64,000 nucleotides of DNA. Origin: Porphyrobacter sp. Its GTDB lineage: Bacteria; Pseudomonadota; Alphaproteobacteria; Sphingomonadales; Sphingomonadaceae. The position numbers were made by a program, and so were the translations under genes. Shown here piece after piece: positions 28,418 to 44,971 of the stretch. The notes under the pieces were generated by a model. It was given only the letters and a program-made list of their open reading frames with translations. It ran no database searches and had not been told where the DNA came from. Numbering within the stretch: the first letter of the stretch is position 1; every line of letters begins with the position of its first letter. The stretch lies in the NCBI GenBank assembly GCA_017744315.1, contig JAGIBN010000003.1, positions 372,001-436,000 on the forward strand, read 5' to 3'.

Positions 28418-30928
28418 CTAGCGGACGAGATCCGCCAATGCGGCAAAGGCACTACCCTGGGGAATGGGCCGGGGGGCGGATTGCGGCGCGGGCCGATCCT
28501 TGCGCGGCGGACGCCAGCTCCAGCGCACCGGAGCCGGCGGACCGAACACACCGTCGGCCAAATTGCGGGAATCACCCGGGCGGAACCCGGCGTCGCGCAT
28601 CAGCAGCCGAAAGTTGTCAGGCGTGAGTCCCATGGAAGTCGCCAGCGAGACGTCGATCGAGAAACCGCGCCCGGGAGACTTGGCCCGTTGGTCATGCGCC
28701 GCGCGAAACAGCTTCTCGGCCATGTCCACGCGGATCGCCTGGCCCCCAGCGCGGCGATAGCCGGCCGGAAGCGGGCCCTTGTGCGTGATGACGGGCTCCA
28801 TGCGCTCCTGAAGAGGCCGCCGGTCGACCCCGATGGCGCGAAGCAAATACCTCGGGGCAGGCTTGAGCAGCGCTGGGACAAACACATCGAGCGCGCCGAT
28901 CGTGACGCCAAGCCTTCGTAGGAGCGGGCGCTTGTCCTTGGAGACCTGGGCCAGCCCCGCGGTTTCACGGCCGATCGAGCCGCCGCCGCTCGCGAGGGTC
29001 AGCAGCAGCGCCCGCACCTCGCTGCCCGCCTCAGGAGACAGCGCGCCTTCTTCGATTGCCCGCAACGGAGCGAGCGGAGCCAGTGCGCTCTCCAGCCAAA
29101 GCTCGAGGGCCTCCGCCAGACGCGCCTTCTGCGCATGATCGAGCACGGCCAGCTCGCGCGCCAACACAAGCCGGGGTCGGCTCGCCGACTTACCGCGCTC
29201 GAGCTGAGCCACCGCACGACCTTGGCGCAAGATCTGGCCTTGCTCGATAGTGAGTTCGCCGAGTTCATCACGCACCAGCGCTTGCGCCTTCATAGCCAGG
29301 AGTTGCGGCAAATGCCGCTCGGCCGCCGCCAGCATGAGCTTGCGATCCTCGTGGCTTGCGCCGGCATCGACCACGAAGCGGAAGCCCTCGAGGTGACCGA
29401 TCGGCTGGTCTTCCACCATGACGCGTCCGGCCTCATCAAGCGTCACTCGCAACATTCCGGCGTCCTTCCCCACGGTCTTCATCAAAATGGCCGTCCGACG
29501 GTTCACGAACCGCTCGGTCAGCCGTTGGTGCAACGCGTCCGACAGACGCGCCTCCGCCGCCCGGGCGCGGGCGGCCATCTCATCACGCGCCAGCACCCAG
29601 TCGGGCCGCTGGCAAATATAGGCCCAGCTGCGGATCGCGGCGATCCGCCCCTGCAGTGTGTCGATGTCGCCTTCGGTTCGGTCAAGCTCGGCGATGCGGG
29701 CCGCCACAAAGTCCGCCCCGATCTGCCCACCACGCAAGTCTTCCCACAGACGGGCGACGAAGCGCGCATGCATGTCCGGCCCCTGCTGGCGGAAGTCCGG
29801 GAGTTGGCAGGTCTCCCAGAACCGGCGAACCAGGCCTGGCGTCTTGACGCCTTCGGCCATCGCGGGGTCATCCACCAACCGGCGAAGCACGGCGAGATCG
29901 ATCACCTCGGGCGCGGCCGCCAGTTGCGGCAGGTCCGGCTTGGCCTCGATATCGGCAATGAGCGTTGCCAGCGAATCGAAGCGCGGCTCCGCCTCTCGCC
30001 AGAACAAGTGTGTCAGCGGGGCGAATTTGTGCTGTTCGATGGCGTAGATCTCGTCATCGGTGAATTCCAGCGCTGCCCCGGAACGGCTGCCGCTCAGCGT
30101 ACCGAAAGTGCCGTCCTGCTGATGGCGACCGGCACGCCCGGCGATCTGGGCCATCTCCGCTGGAGTGAGCCGGCGTTGGCGCACTCCGTCGAACTTGCTC
30201 AGCGAAGCGAAGGCCACATGGCTGACGTCAAGGTTCAGGCCCATGCCGATCGCGTCGGTAGCGACGATGTAATCGACCTCTCCCGACTGGAACAATTCGA
30301 CCTGGCGATTGCGCGTCTCCGGGCTCAGCGCTCCCATGACTACTGCCGACCCGCCGCGGAACCGGCGGAGCATCTCAGCGACGGCGTAGACCTGCTCGAC
30401 CGAGAAGGCGACTACAGCCGAGCGGGGAGGCAGGCGCGAGAGCTTGCACGAGCCGGCGTGGCTCAGGGTCGAGAAACGCGGGCGCGTTTCGACCTCGATA
30501 CCGGGAAGCAGTGCGCGCACCATCGGTTCGACGGTGGAAGAGCCGAGCAGCATGGTCTCTTCGCGCCCGCGAGCGTGGAGCAGGCGGTCCGTGAAGATAT
30601 GTCCGCGTTCCCGGTCGGCGGCGAGCTGTACTTCGTCGACCGCTATGAAGCCGAGCTCGCCCGCAGACCTCGGCATGGCTTCCGCGGTGCAAAGGAAGTA
30701 GCGCGCCTCGGGCGGTTCGATCCGTTCTTCGCCGGTGATCAAGGCGACCTGCCGATCACCCTTGATTGCGCGGACCTTGTCATAGACCTCGCGCGCCAGC
30801 AGCCGCAGCGGAAAGCCGATGGCACCACTCGAATGGCCGCAAAGCCGTTCGATGGCGAGGTGGGTCTTGCCGGTATTGGTCGGGCCCAGGACGGCGCGTA
30901 ACCGGCTGTCGGAACGAGACTTGCTCAC
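28418..30928 (-). CDS. SUV3-type DEAD/DEAH-related RNA helicase
   Basis: RAVLGPTNTGKTHLAIERL...GFPLRLLAREVYDKV...LITGEER...IAGRAGRHQQDGTFGTL. Confidence 0.85.
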   Translation of the reverse strand: MSKSRSDSRLRAVLGPTNTGKTHLAIERLCGHSSGAIGFPLRLLAREVYDKVRAIKGDRQVALITGEERIEPPEARYFLCTAEAMPRSAGELGFIAVDEVQLAADRERGHIFTDRLLHARGREETMLLGSSTVEPMVRALLPGIEVETRPRFSTLSHAGSCKLSRLPPRSAVVAFSVEQVYAVAEMLRRFRGGSAVVMGALSPETRNRQVELFQSGEVDYIVATDAIGMGLNLDVSHVAFASLSKFDGVRQRRLTPAEMAQIAGRAGRHQQDGTFGTLSGSRSGAALEFTDDEIYAIEQHKFAPLTHLFWREAEPRFDSLATLIADIEAKPDLPQLAAAPEVIDLAVLRRLVDDPAMAEGVKTPGLVRRFWETCQLPDFRQQGPDMHARFVARLWEDLRGGQIGADFVAARIAELDRTEGDIDTLQGRIAAIRSWAYICQRPDWVLARDEMAARARAAEARLSDALHQRLTERFVNRRTAILMKTVGKDAGMLRVTLDEAGRVMVEDQPIGHLEGFRFVVDAGASHEDRKLMLAAAERHLPQLLAMKAQALVRDELGELTIEQGQILRQGRAVAQLERGKSASRPRLVLARELAVLDHAQKARLAEALELWLESALAPLAPLRAIEEGALSPEAGSEVRALLLTLASGGGSIGRETAGLAQVSKDKRPLLRRLGVTIGALDVFVPALLKPAPRYLLRAIGVDRRPLQERMEPVITHKGPLPAGYRRAGGQAIRVDMAEKLFRAAHDQRAKSPGRGFSIDVSLATSMGLTPDNFRLLMRDAGFRPGDSRNLADGVFGPPAPVRWSWRPPRKDRPAPQSAPRPIPQGSAFAALADLVR

Positions 30929-31140
30929 AATGTAGCCAGTGTGGGGCCGCTATGCGTCATGCGCAAGGCAATGCGCTTGGCTGTCCCGGGATTCGTCCCG
31001 CCGCAGTGCGGACTCGGCTGATCGGGGTTTAGACCAAATTAACTTTATCCCGGCACAGGCTTTTGCCAGAGTTACCGCCGGGTCGGGTCGCACTTTCCCC
31101 ACGGGATTATCGGGAAACGCGACCGCACAAGGAGGGGCGT

Positions 31141-35984
<4,844 letters not shown>

Positions 35985-36001
35985 GGAGTTTGCATCAAGC
36001 C

Positions 36002-36568
36002 ATGACCGAGTTCCGGCTCGAGACCGATCGACTGATCCTCAGGGACTGGCGCGAGGAGGATTGGCCCGAGTTTTTCCGGCTCACCAATACGCCCGCGGTT
36101 ATGCGCTGGCTTGGCTGGATGGATGAGGCCAAGCAGGTGGAGCAGCGCGAGCGTGTCGAAAGTTGCGCCGCGCAACATGGGCATTCCTTCTGGGTGGTCG
36201 AGCGCAAGGCAGACGGCGGGCATCTGTCGGGCGAGATGCTCGGGTTCTGCGGGCTAAAGCGCGCCAATGCGCCGGGGTGCCCCGTGCCCGGCAGCTTCGA
36301 GATCGGCTGGCGCATGCGTGAGGATGCCTGGGGTCAGGGTTATGCCAAGGAGGCGGCCACGGCTTCGCTCGATGCCGGCTTCGGCCGCTTCGGGGCGGAG
36401 GAGATCGTCGCGCTGACGGTGATCCAGAACGAGGCGAGCTGGGGCCTGATGACAAGGCTCGGCATGCGCCGCCGCGAGGACCTCGACTTTCCCGATGATC
36501 GCTACGAGCCCGAGTTGCGGGATACGATCGTCTATTCGATCACCGGCGAAGAGTGGAGCGGCCGATGA
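36002..36568 (+). CDS. GNAT family N-acetyltransferase (RimJ/RimL-like)
   Basis: LETDRLILRDWREEDWPEFFRLTNTPAVMRWLG...FEIGWRMREDAWGQGYAKEA. Confidence 0.88.
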   Translation: MTEFRLETDRLILRDWREEDWPEFFRLTNTPAVMRWLGWMDEAKQVEQRERVESCAAQHGHSFWVVERKADGGHLSGEMLGFCGLKRANAPGCPVPGSFEIGWRMREDAWGQGYAKEAATASLDAGFGRFGAEEIVALTVIQNEASWGLMTRLGMRRREDLDFPDDRYEPELRDTIVYSITGEEWSGR

Positions 36569-37140
36569 ACCCTGCCGAACGATTCCCATGGGCGACCATT
36601 CTCTCGTTCGAGGGCATGGAGCCGCAGATCCACGAGACGGCCTTCATCGCGCCAGGCGCGCGGATCATCGGCGACGTGACCATCGGGCCGCAGGCGAGCG
36701 TGTGGTACAACTGCGTACTGCGTGGTGACATCCATCGCATCGAAGTCGGCGCGCGCTCCAATGTACAGGACGGCAGCGTTTTCCACGTTGAGGGCCCACG
36801 GCCTGACACTGACGGCTGCCCGACGATTATCGGCGAGGACTGCGTGATCGGCCACATGGCCGTGGTGCATGGCGCTACGCTGGAGAATCGGGCCTTCGTC
36901 GGCATGGGAGCGGTGGCTATGGATGATTGCCGGATCGGCGAGGGTGCAATGCTCGCCGCGGGAGCGCTGCTCAGTCCGGGCAAAGCGATACCGGCGCGCG
37001 AGATCTGGGTCGGGCGTCCCGCCAAGTTCCTGCGCACGCAGGATGAAGCCCAGGTCGAGAAGATCCGCTTCCAGACCGAACGCTATTGCCGGCTGGCGCA
37101 GCGGCATCTGGCGGCGCTGCATGGCGAAGCCCAGGCCTGA
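36565..37140 (+). CDS. Gamma carbonic anhydrase family protein
   Basis: IHETAFIAPGARIIGDVTIGPQASVWYNCVLRGDIHRIEVG...IGHMAVVHGATLENRAFVGMGA. Confidence 0.92.
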   Translation: MNPAERFPWATILSFEGMEPQIHETAFIAPGARIIGDVTIGPQASVWYNCVLRGDIHRIEVGARSNVQDGSVFHVEGPRPDTDGCPTIIGEDCVIGHMAVVHGATLENRAFVGMGAVAMDDCRIGEGAMLAAGALLSPGKAIPAREIWVGRPAKFLRTQDEAQVEKIRFQTERYCRLAQRHLAALHGEAQA

Positions 37141-37399
37141 CTTCCCGCCCGCCGAGGTGATCCGCGCTCAGGCCGATGCCGAGGGACGCTTGGCCGTGCG
37201 TGTAACGCCCGGCGCTCGCACCGAGAGTGTCGAACTCGGCGATGGCGGCTTGCAGGTGAAAGTGCGAGCCAAGCCGCAAGATGGCGCCGCGAACGAAGCG
37301 GTGCTTGCCTTGCTGGCCGATGCTCTGGGAGTGGCGACGTCACGACTGCGCCTGTTGCGCGGCGCAACTTCGCGCAACAAGCTGGTGCAGATTTCCTAG
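37121..37399 (+). CDS. DUF167 / YggU family protein
   Basis: RLAVRVTPGARTESVELGDGGLQVKVRAKPQDGAANEAVLALLADALGV. Confidence 0.85.
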   Translation: MAKPRPDFPPAEVIRAQADAEGRLAVRVTPGARTESVELGDGGLQVKVRAKPQDGAANEAVLALLADALGVATSRLRLLRGATSRNKLVQIS

Positions 37400-38037
37400 G
37401 CCTGCCGAAGCTCAAGGCGGAGCGCGGCACCCAGCAAGGCAAGCGAGGCGAACGCCGGAATCCATGGCGCCCAGGCGGGGATCGCACCGGTGGCCAGGGC
37501 ACCGGCGATCGCGCCGAGGGCGAGGCTGCCCCACAAGGTGACGCTGGCCAGCGCTCCATCGAACGGCCGGCCTTGCAGGCGCGCGGCCAGTCCTTGCCCG
37601 AGGCGCACGAGGGCGCCGGTCATGTAGGTCACGCCGACGGCGACCTCGCCATCCTTGCGGAACATGTTGTTGATCGCGCCCATTGCGGTGACCAGGCCGC
37701 CAAGGAACACCAGCTTGCTGTCGAGCGCGTGTCCGATTGCCGCGGTGACGATCAAGACGCTCGAAAGCGCCAGGACCGCCGACTTGCGTGTGCGGCTTGC
37801 GCTCTCCGACACTAGAGCGCCTGCAGTCACGCCGCAGATGAAGCCGAAGATCAACAGGGCGGGGACAATCGCCGCGCTCGCCTGGGTGCCAATATCGACA
37901 CCGAGCCGGGTGGTGTTGCCCGACATGAACGAGACGAAGTAGCCGTCGGCGGCGAGGAACCCTGTCGCGTCGACAAAACCGGCCAGCCCGGCGACGCCAT
38001 AGGCGAGCAATCGGCGCGAGCTGTCGTAGCGGTGCAT
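37396..38037 (-). CDS. YoaK / DUF1275 family membrane protein
   Basis: GVAGLAGFVDATGFLAADGYFVSFMSGNTTRLGVDIG. Confidence 0.85.
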   Translation of the reverse strand: MHRYDSSRRLLAYGVAGLAGFVDATGFLAADGYFVSFMSGNTTRLGVDIGTQASAAIVPALLIFGFICGVTAGALVSESASRTRKSAVLALSSVLIVTAAIGHALDSKLVFLGGLVTAMGAINNMFRKDGEVAVGVTYMTGALVRLGQGLAARLQGRPFDGALASVTLWGSLALGAIAGALATGAIPAWAPWIPAFASLALLGAALRLELRQA

Positions 38038-38068
38038 CGGCCCATGATTGCGCGAGTGGCGCGGCGAT

Positions 38069-39664
38069 TCAATCGCGGATCAAGGCTCGCAGCGCTTCGA
38101 TGCGGTCGGCTTCGTGCGCTGGTTTGTCCCAGCGGATGCGGCTGATGCGGGGGAAGCGCATGGCGAGGCCCGACTTGTGGCGCTTGCTTTCGTGGATGCT
38201 GTCGAAGGCGACTTCGAACACCAGGGTCTTGTCGGTCTCTCGCACCGGACCGAAGCGATTGACCGTGTGGTTGCGGACGTAGCGGTCGAGCTCGCGCAGT
38301 TCCTCGTCGGTGAAACCGAAGTAGGCCTTGCCGACTGGCAACAGCTCGGCGCCCTGGTCCGGATCGCCGTCCCAGCAGCCGAAGGTGTAGTCCGAATAGA
38401 AGCTCGACCGTTTGCCGCTGCCGCGCTGGGCGTACATCAGCACGCAGTCGACCAGCAGCGGGTCGCGCTTCCATTTGTACCACAAGCCGGTCCGACGCCC
38501 GGCGACGTAGGGCGAATCGCGGCGCTTGAGCATCAGACCTTCGATTGCCTCGTCGCGAGCGCCGGCGCGGATTTCGGAGAGGTGCTCGAAGTGATCGGCA
38601 TCGACGAACGGAGAGAGATCGAAATGGCTGGCGGGGAGGCGCGGCATCAGGGCTTCGAGCCGGCGGCGGCGCTCGTGCCAGGGCAGGTCGCGCAAGTCCT
38701 CGCCTTCGAGCAGGAGCACGTCATAGAGCCGGACGAAGGCAGGGAAGTCCGCCAGCATCGACTTTGAAACGGTCTTGCGCCCGAGCCGCTGCTGCAACGC
38801 GTTGAAGCTCGCCGCGCCTCCGGTTTCGCCGCCCTGGTGAGCGCCGCGGACGAGGAGTTCTCCGTCGAGCACCGCTGGGATGGCGAGGGCGTCGGCCATC
38901 TCGGGAAAGCTGCCGGTTACGTCGTCGCCGGTGCGCGAATAGAGCCGCGTCTCGCCCCCCGCGTGGACGACCTGCACGCGGATGCCGTCCCATTTCCATT
39001 CGGCCACGTAGTCATCGAGATCGAGCACCGTGTCTTCGAGCGGATGCGCGAGCATGAACGGACGGAACAGAGGCCGGTTGGCGGTGTCGGGCGGATCCGC
39101 CCCCTCGGCCGCCCAGGCGAACAGTTCGACGTAGGGCGGGGCGAGGGCGTGCCAGTATTCCTCCACTTCCTCCACAGGCACCGCGAAGGCCTGAGCGAAG
39201 GCGGTCTTGGCGAGCCGCGCCGAGATGCCGACCCGCATGGCGCCGGTGGCGAGCTTGAGTAGAGCGTAGCGGCCGTCGGCGTCGAGGCGGTCGAGCAGTT
39301 GCGGGAGCTCGCTCATCACTGAAGCGCGGGTCATTTGTCTCAGTAAATCAACAGCTTCGCTTACCGATGGTGACGCCTTGGCGTCGTACTCAGGCGCGGG
39401 CCAGAGCAGGCTTACGGTTTCGGCAGTGTCGCCCACGAAGTCTCGGCTGAGCGCGAACAGGACCGGATCGACCCGCTCCATCATCAAGTTGCGGATGGTG
39501 CCGGCTTTCACAGCCGGGAAGCTCAGGCCTTCGGTCAAAGCGGCCAGTGCCCAGCCGCGATCGGGATCGGGCGTCGTGCGCAGGTAGTCGGCGATCAGCC
39601 CCAGCTTGCCGTTGCGGCTGCGGGTGTAGACCAGCGCGTCGACCAGGGCGGCAAAGCGCTCCAT
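38069..39664 (-). CDS. ATP-dependent DNA ligase (cisplatin damage response type)
   Basis: VAEWKWDGIRVQVVHAGGETRLYSRTGDDVTGSFPEMADAL...VLDGELLV. Confidence 0.9.
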   Translation of the reverse strand: MERFAALVDALVYTRSRNGKLGLIADYLRTTPDPDRGWALAALTEGLSFPAVKAGTIRNLMMERVDPVLFALSRDFVGDTAETVSLLWPAPEYDAKASPSVSEAVDLLRQMTRASVMSELPQLLDRLDADGRYALLKLATGAMRVGISARLAKTAFAQAFAVPVEEVEEYWHALAPPYVELFAWAAEGADPPDTANRPLFRPFMLAHPLEDTVLDLDDYVAEWKWDGIRVQVVHAGGETRLYSRTGDDVTGSFPEMADALAIPAVLDGELLVRGAHQGGETGGAASFNALQQRLGRKTVSKSMLADFPAFVRLYDVLLLEGEDLRDLPWHERRRRLEALMPRLPASHFDLSPFVDADHFEHLSEIRAGARDEAIEGLMLKRRDSPYVAGRRTGLWYKWKRDPLLVDCVLMYAQRGSGKRSSFYSDYTFGCWDGDPDQGAELLPVGKAYFGFTDEELRELDRYVRNHTVNRFGPVRETDKTLVFEVAFDSIHESKRHKSGLAMRFPRISRIRWDKPAHEADRIEALRALIRD

Positions 39665-39692
39665 TCAATCCATCCCCGTGCCGGGGCGAAGG

Positions 39693-40694
39693 TCAGTCAT
39701 CTTCGTCCTCGTATCCCACCAGCGCCAGGGCGCGGGCGCGGCGTTGATGGAGCTGGCACCAGCGCAGCAGTGCCTCCTCGCGGCCGTGAGTGATCCAGCT
39801 TTCGCCGGGGTTCACCTCTTCAATGGTGCGGGTGAGTTCGCCCCAGTCGGCGTGGTCGGAGATGACCAGCGGCAGTTCGACATTGCGCTGCCTCGCCCGT
39901 TGGCGGACGCGCATCCAGCCGCTCGCCATGGCGGTGATCGGATCGGGCAGGCGGCGGCTCCAGCGGTCGTTGAGCGCCGAGGGCGGGCAGACCACGATCG
40001 CGCCGCGCAGCTCGTCCTTGCCGGCATCGGTCACCAGGCGCAGGTCGCCCAGGCCTACGCCGAAGTCCTCGTAGAGCCGGCACATGCGCTCCATGGCTCC
40101 GTGAAGCCAGATGACGTCATGATGGCCCGCGCGGCGGAGCTCGGCGATCAGGCGCTGGGCCTTGCCCAAGGCATAGGCGCCGACCAGCACGCAGCGGTCG
40201 GGGTGGTCGGTGCGAGCCTTGAGGAGCTTGGCGATCTCCGCCTCGATCGGCGGATGGCAGAACACGGGCAAGCCGAAAGTGGCCTCGGTGACGAAGACGT
40301 CGCAGGGCACGACTTCGAAAGGCGGGCAGGTGGGATCGGGGCGGCGCTTGTAGTCGCCGGTTACGACCACGCGCTCTCCGGCGTGTTCGAGCACGATCTG
40401 GGCGGAACCCAGAACGTGGCCGGCGGGGACGTAGGTCACGTCAACCTCGCCCGGGAGGCGGATCGTTTCGCCGTACTGGATCGGGAGCGCCCCCTCGCGG
40501 GTCTGGTAGCGAAGTTCCATGATCGCCAGCGTTTCGGGCGTGGCGACGGTTCGGCCGTGGCCGCCGCGCGCGTGATCGGCGTGGCCGTGGGTGACCAGCG
40601 CGTTGGCGACCGGGATGGAAGGGTCGATCCAGCAATCGGCGGGGACGACATGGATGCCGTGCGGCTCAGGCCGGATCCATGCGAAGTCAGGCAT
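39693..40694 (-). CDS. Ligase-associated MBL-fold DNA exonuclease
   Basis: VPADCWIDPSIPVANALVTHGHADHARGGHG...YVPAGHVLGSAQIVLEH...VVTGDYKRRPDPTCPPFE. Confidence 0.9.
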   Translation of the reverse strand: MPDFAWIRPEPHGIHVVPADCWIDPSIPVANALVTHGHADHARGGHGRTVATPETLAIMELRYQTREGALPIQYGETIRLPGEVDVTYVPAGHVLGSAQIVLEHAGERVVVTGDYKRRPDPTCPPFEVVPCDVFVTEATFGLPVFCHPPIEAEIAKLLKARTDHPDRCVLVGAYALGKAQRLIAELRRAGHHDVIWLHGAMERMCRLYEDFGVGLGDLRLVTDAGKDELRGAIVVCPPSALNDRWSRRLPDPITAMASGWMRVRQRARQRNVELPLVISDHADWGELTRTIEEVNPGESWITHGREEALLRWCQLHQRRARALALVGYEDEDD

Positions 40695-40803
40695 GGAGTC
40701 TGAATGGGGATAAACCTGTGGAGTTCCTGTACCTCATGCGGTTGACTCCGAAAAATATTGCGATGGCTTATATTGATCGCCGAGTCGCGATATGCCATTC
40801 GCA

Positions 40804-40822
40804 TGTAAGCGGACTGCTTACA
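40804..40822. repeat. Inverted repeat TGTAAGC-GGACT-GCTTACA
   Basis: Perfect 7-bp arms, 5-nt loop, just 3' of the small ORF. Confidence 0.55.
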
Positions 40823-40851
40823 AAAGTAGCCGCGTGACCGAAGGGTTCAGG

Positions 40852-40959
40852 TTAGAAATTGAACGAATACTGGCGCGGCCAGCGGCGGGTGTGTTGGCAG
40901 ACACTTTCCCACCGACCGAAGCGCCAGCGGCGATAAGCGCGCACGAAAACGCAGCTCAT
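40852..40959 (-). CDS. Putative 35-aa basic, aromatic-rich small protein
   Basis: MSCVFVRAYRRWRFGRWESVCQHTRRWPRQYSFNF*; upstream AAAAAGGAGGTGGCT-ATG is near-perfect SD. Confidence 0.55.
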   Translation of the reverse strand: MSCVFVRAYRRWRFGRWESVCQHTRRWPRQYSFNF

Positions 40960-40982
40960 AGCCACCTCCTTTTTGTCTGAAA

Positions 40983-40997
40983 TCGGACAAGGTCCGA
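40983..40997. repeat. Short hairpin TCGGAC-AAG-GTCCGA in the small ORF leader
   Basis: Perfect 6-bp arms, triloop, upstream of the SD. Confidence 0.5.
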
Positions 40998-41121
40998 CGC
41001 CTCCGAGAAGCCCCCTGCCTCTCGCCTCGCTACAAGAGACGTTGGATCTGGAGGTCAGACAAAAATGGTCACGCGACCAAGCGCCACATCGCCGCGATTC
41101 ATTTAAATAGTCAAGTAACTG

Positions 41122-41158
41122 AACGGGCAATCCCCGAGTTTATGGGGGATTGCCCGTT
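41122..41158 (-). terminator. 14-bp perfect hairpin downstream of clpA
   Basis: AACGGGCAATCCCC-gagtttatg-GGGGATTGCCCGTT, 11 nt after clpA stop; no clear U-tract. Confidence 0.55.
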
Positions 41159-41169
41159 GATAGCGCTAT

Positions 41170-43500
<2,331 letters not shown>

Positions 43501-43658
43501 AGTTATTCAATCCACACTGGTTGGATACGATCCGAGAGTTGCGATTTTGCAAATCACCGGCTGAACGCGCACGAAACGGAGCTGCCGGTCTTCTGTTAAG
43601 GACGATATGGTGCGCCGGTAGCGCAATTGCGAGTGGGTGAGGGCCAAACGGCGGCCCA

Positions 43659-43862
43659 TCAGCTCGGCTCTCGCGGTTTGAATAAGGCGTCGGCCAGTTT
43701 TTTGTGGCTCGCCGCCTTGTCGTGGTGGGCCTTGACCCTTTCGATCTCTGCTTCGAGCAAGGCGATGCGATCCATCAGCTCGTCCTGCGAATAGGTATCG
43801 AGCAGTTCGCCGGCCAACCGGCTCGCGAAGTCACCGCGGACCCGGGGGAGATCGTCCTCCAT
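43659..43862 (-). CDS. DUF1192 family protein
   Basis: MEDDLPRVRGDFASRLAGELLDTYSQDELMDRIALLEAEIERVKA. Confidence 0.75.
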   Translation of the reverse strand: MEDDLPRVRGDFASRLAGELLDTYSQDELMDRIALLEAEIERVKAHHDKAASHKKLADALFKPREPS

Positions 43863-43978
43863 GCAGACAAAATCGAGCGCGCCCCGCTTGCTGTCAATGG
43901 GGGGTACCATTACGGCTGTGGAGCGTGGCAACAAGGCTACAGGGGGCATAGCGAATGGCCGCGGTGCAGACTGATACG

Positions 43979-44971
43979 ATGACTGCGATTGCGATCGCCA
44001 CTCCCGGCGGTCCTGAAGTTCTTGTTCCTGAGCGGCGTGAGGCCCCACGACCCGGACCGGGCCAGGTCCTGATCGAGGTCGCCTATGCCGGGGTGAACCG
44101 GCCCGACGTGCTCCAGCGCATGGGCCATTACCCGCCGCCGCCGGGTGCTTCCGACATTCCGGGGCTGGAAGTTTCCGGCACCGTTGTCGCAGCGGGGGAC
44201 GGGGCGGAAGACCTGCTCGGGAGCAAGGTCTGTGCGCTCGTAACTGGCGGAGGTTACGCGGAATTTTGCCTCGCCCGGATGGAGCATTGCCTGACCGTGC
44301 CGGAGAGCTTGTCGCTGGCCGAAGCGGCGGCTCTGCCCGAGACCTTGTTCACCGTCTGGCACAATGTGTTCGAACGCGGCTGGGCCACCCCCGGGGAGAC
44401 CTTGCTGGTCCATGGTGGCACCAGCGGCATCGGTTCGATGGCGATCAAGCTCGGCAAGCTGTTCGACCTGACGGTGATCGTGACTTGCGGCACCGAAGCG
44501 AAGTGCGAGGCGGCTCGCGGGCTCGGCGCGGACCATGCGATTGACTATCGCGCCCAGGATTTCGTGAGTGAGGTCAAGGCACTTACCGGCGGGCGGGGCG
44601 TCGATCTCGTGCTCGACATGGTGGCCGGAAGCTACACCCAGCGTAACCTCGACTGCCTCGCCGAAGCGGGGCGGCTGGTGACGATCGCGGTGCTTGGAGG
44701 CGCCGAGGCGACGATCAACATGGCAAAGCTGATGGTGCGGCGACACACGGTGACCGGCTCTACGCTGCGGGGCCGGTCCGATGCGTTCAAGGGCCTGCTC
44801 GCCGACGAGATCGCGCGCGAAGTCTGGCCGCTGATCGAAGAGGGCCGGTTGCGGCCGGCGATGGATACGGTGTTCCCGCTGCTCGAAGCGGCGGCGGCCC
44901 ATGCCCGGATGGAAGCGGGCGAGCATGTCGGCAAGATCGTGCTCGAAGTGGCAGGAGAACAAGGCGCGTGA
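43979..44971 (+). CDS. NAD(P)H quinone oxidoreductase (zeta-crystallin/PIG3-like MDR)
   Basis: VLIEVAYAGVNRPDVLQRMGHYPPPPGASDIPGLEVSG...LLVHGGTSGIGSMAIKLGKLF. Confidence 0.9.
   Translation: MTAIAIATPGGPEVLVPERREAPRPGPGQVLIEVAYAGVNRPDVLQRMGHYPPPPGASDIPGLEVSGTVVAAGDGAEDLLGSKVCALVTGGGYAEFCLARMEHCLTVPESLSLAEAAALPETLFTVWHNVFERGWATPGETLLVHGGTSGIGSMAIKLGKLFDLTVIVTCGTEAKCEAARGLGADHAIDYRAQDFVSEVKALTGGRGVDLVLDMVAGSYTQRNLDCLAEAGRLVTIAVLGGAEATINMAKLMVRRHTVTGSTLRGRSDAFKGLLADEIAREVWPLIEEGRLRPAMDTVFPLLEAAAAHARMEAGEHVGKIVLEVAGEQGA

Noticed and set aside
29135-30901. 588-aa plus-strand ORF opposite the SUV3-type helicase
   Set aside because: Same shadow-ORF effect; no recognisable domain, no plausible SD.
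40792-40980. 62-aa plus-strand ORF opposite the 35-aa small protein
   Set aside because: No SD, no family signal; the opposite strand has a near-consensus SD and a better case.
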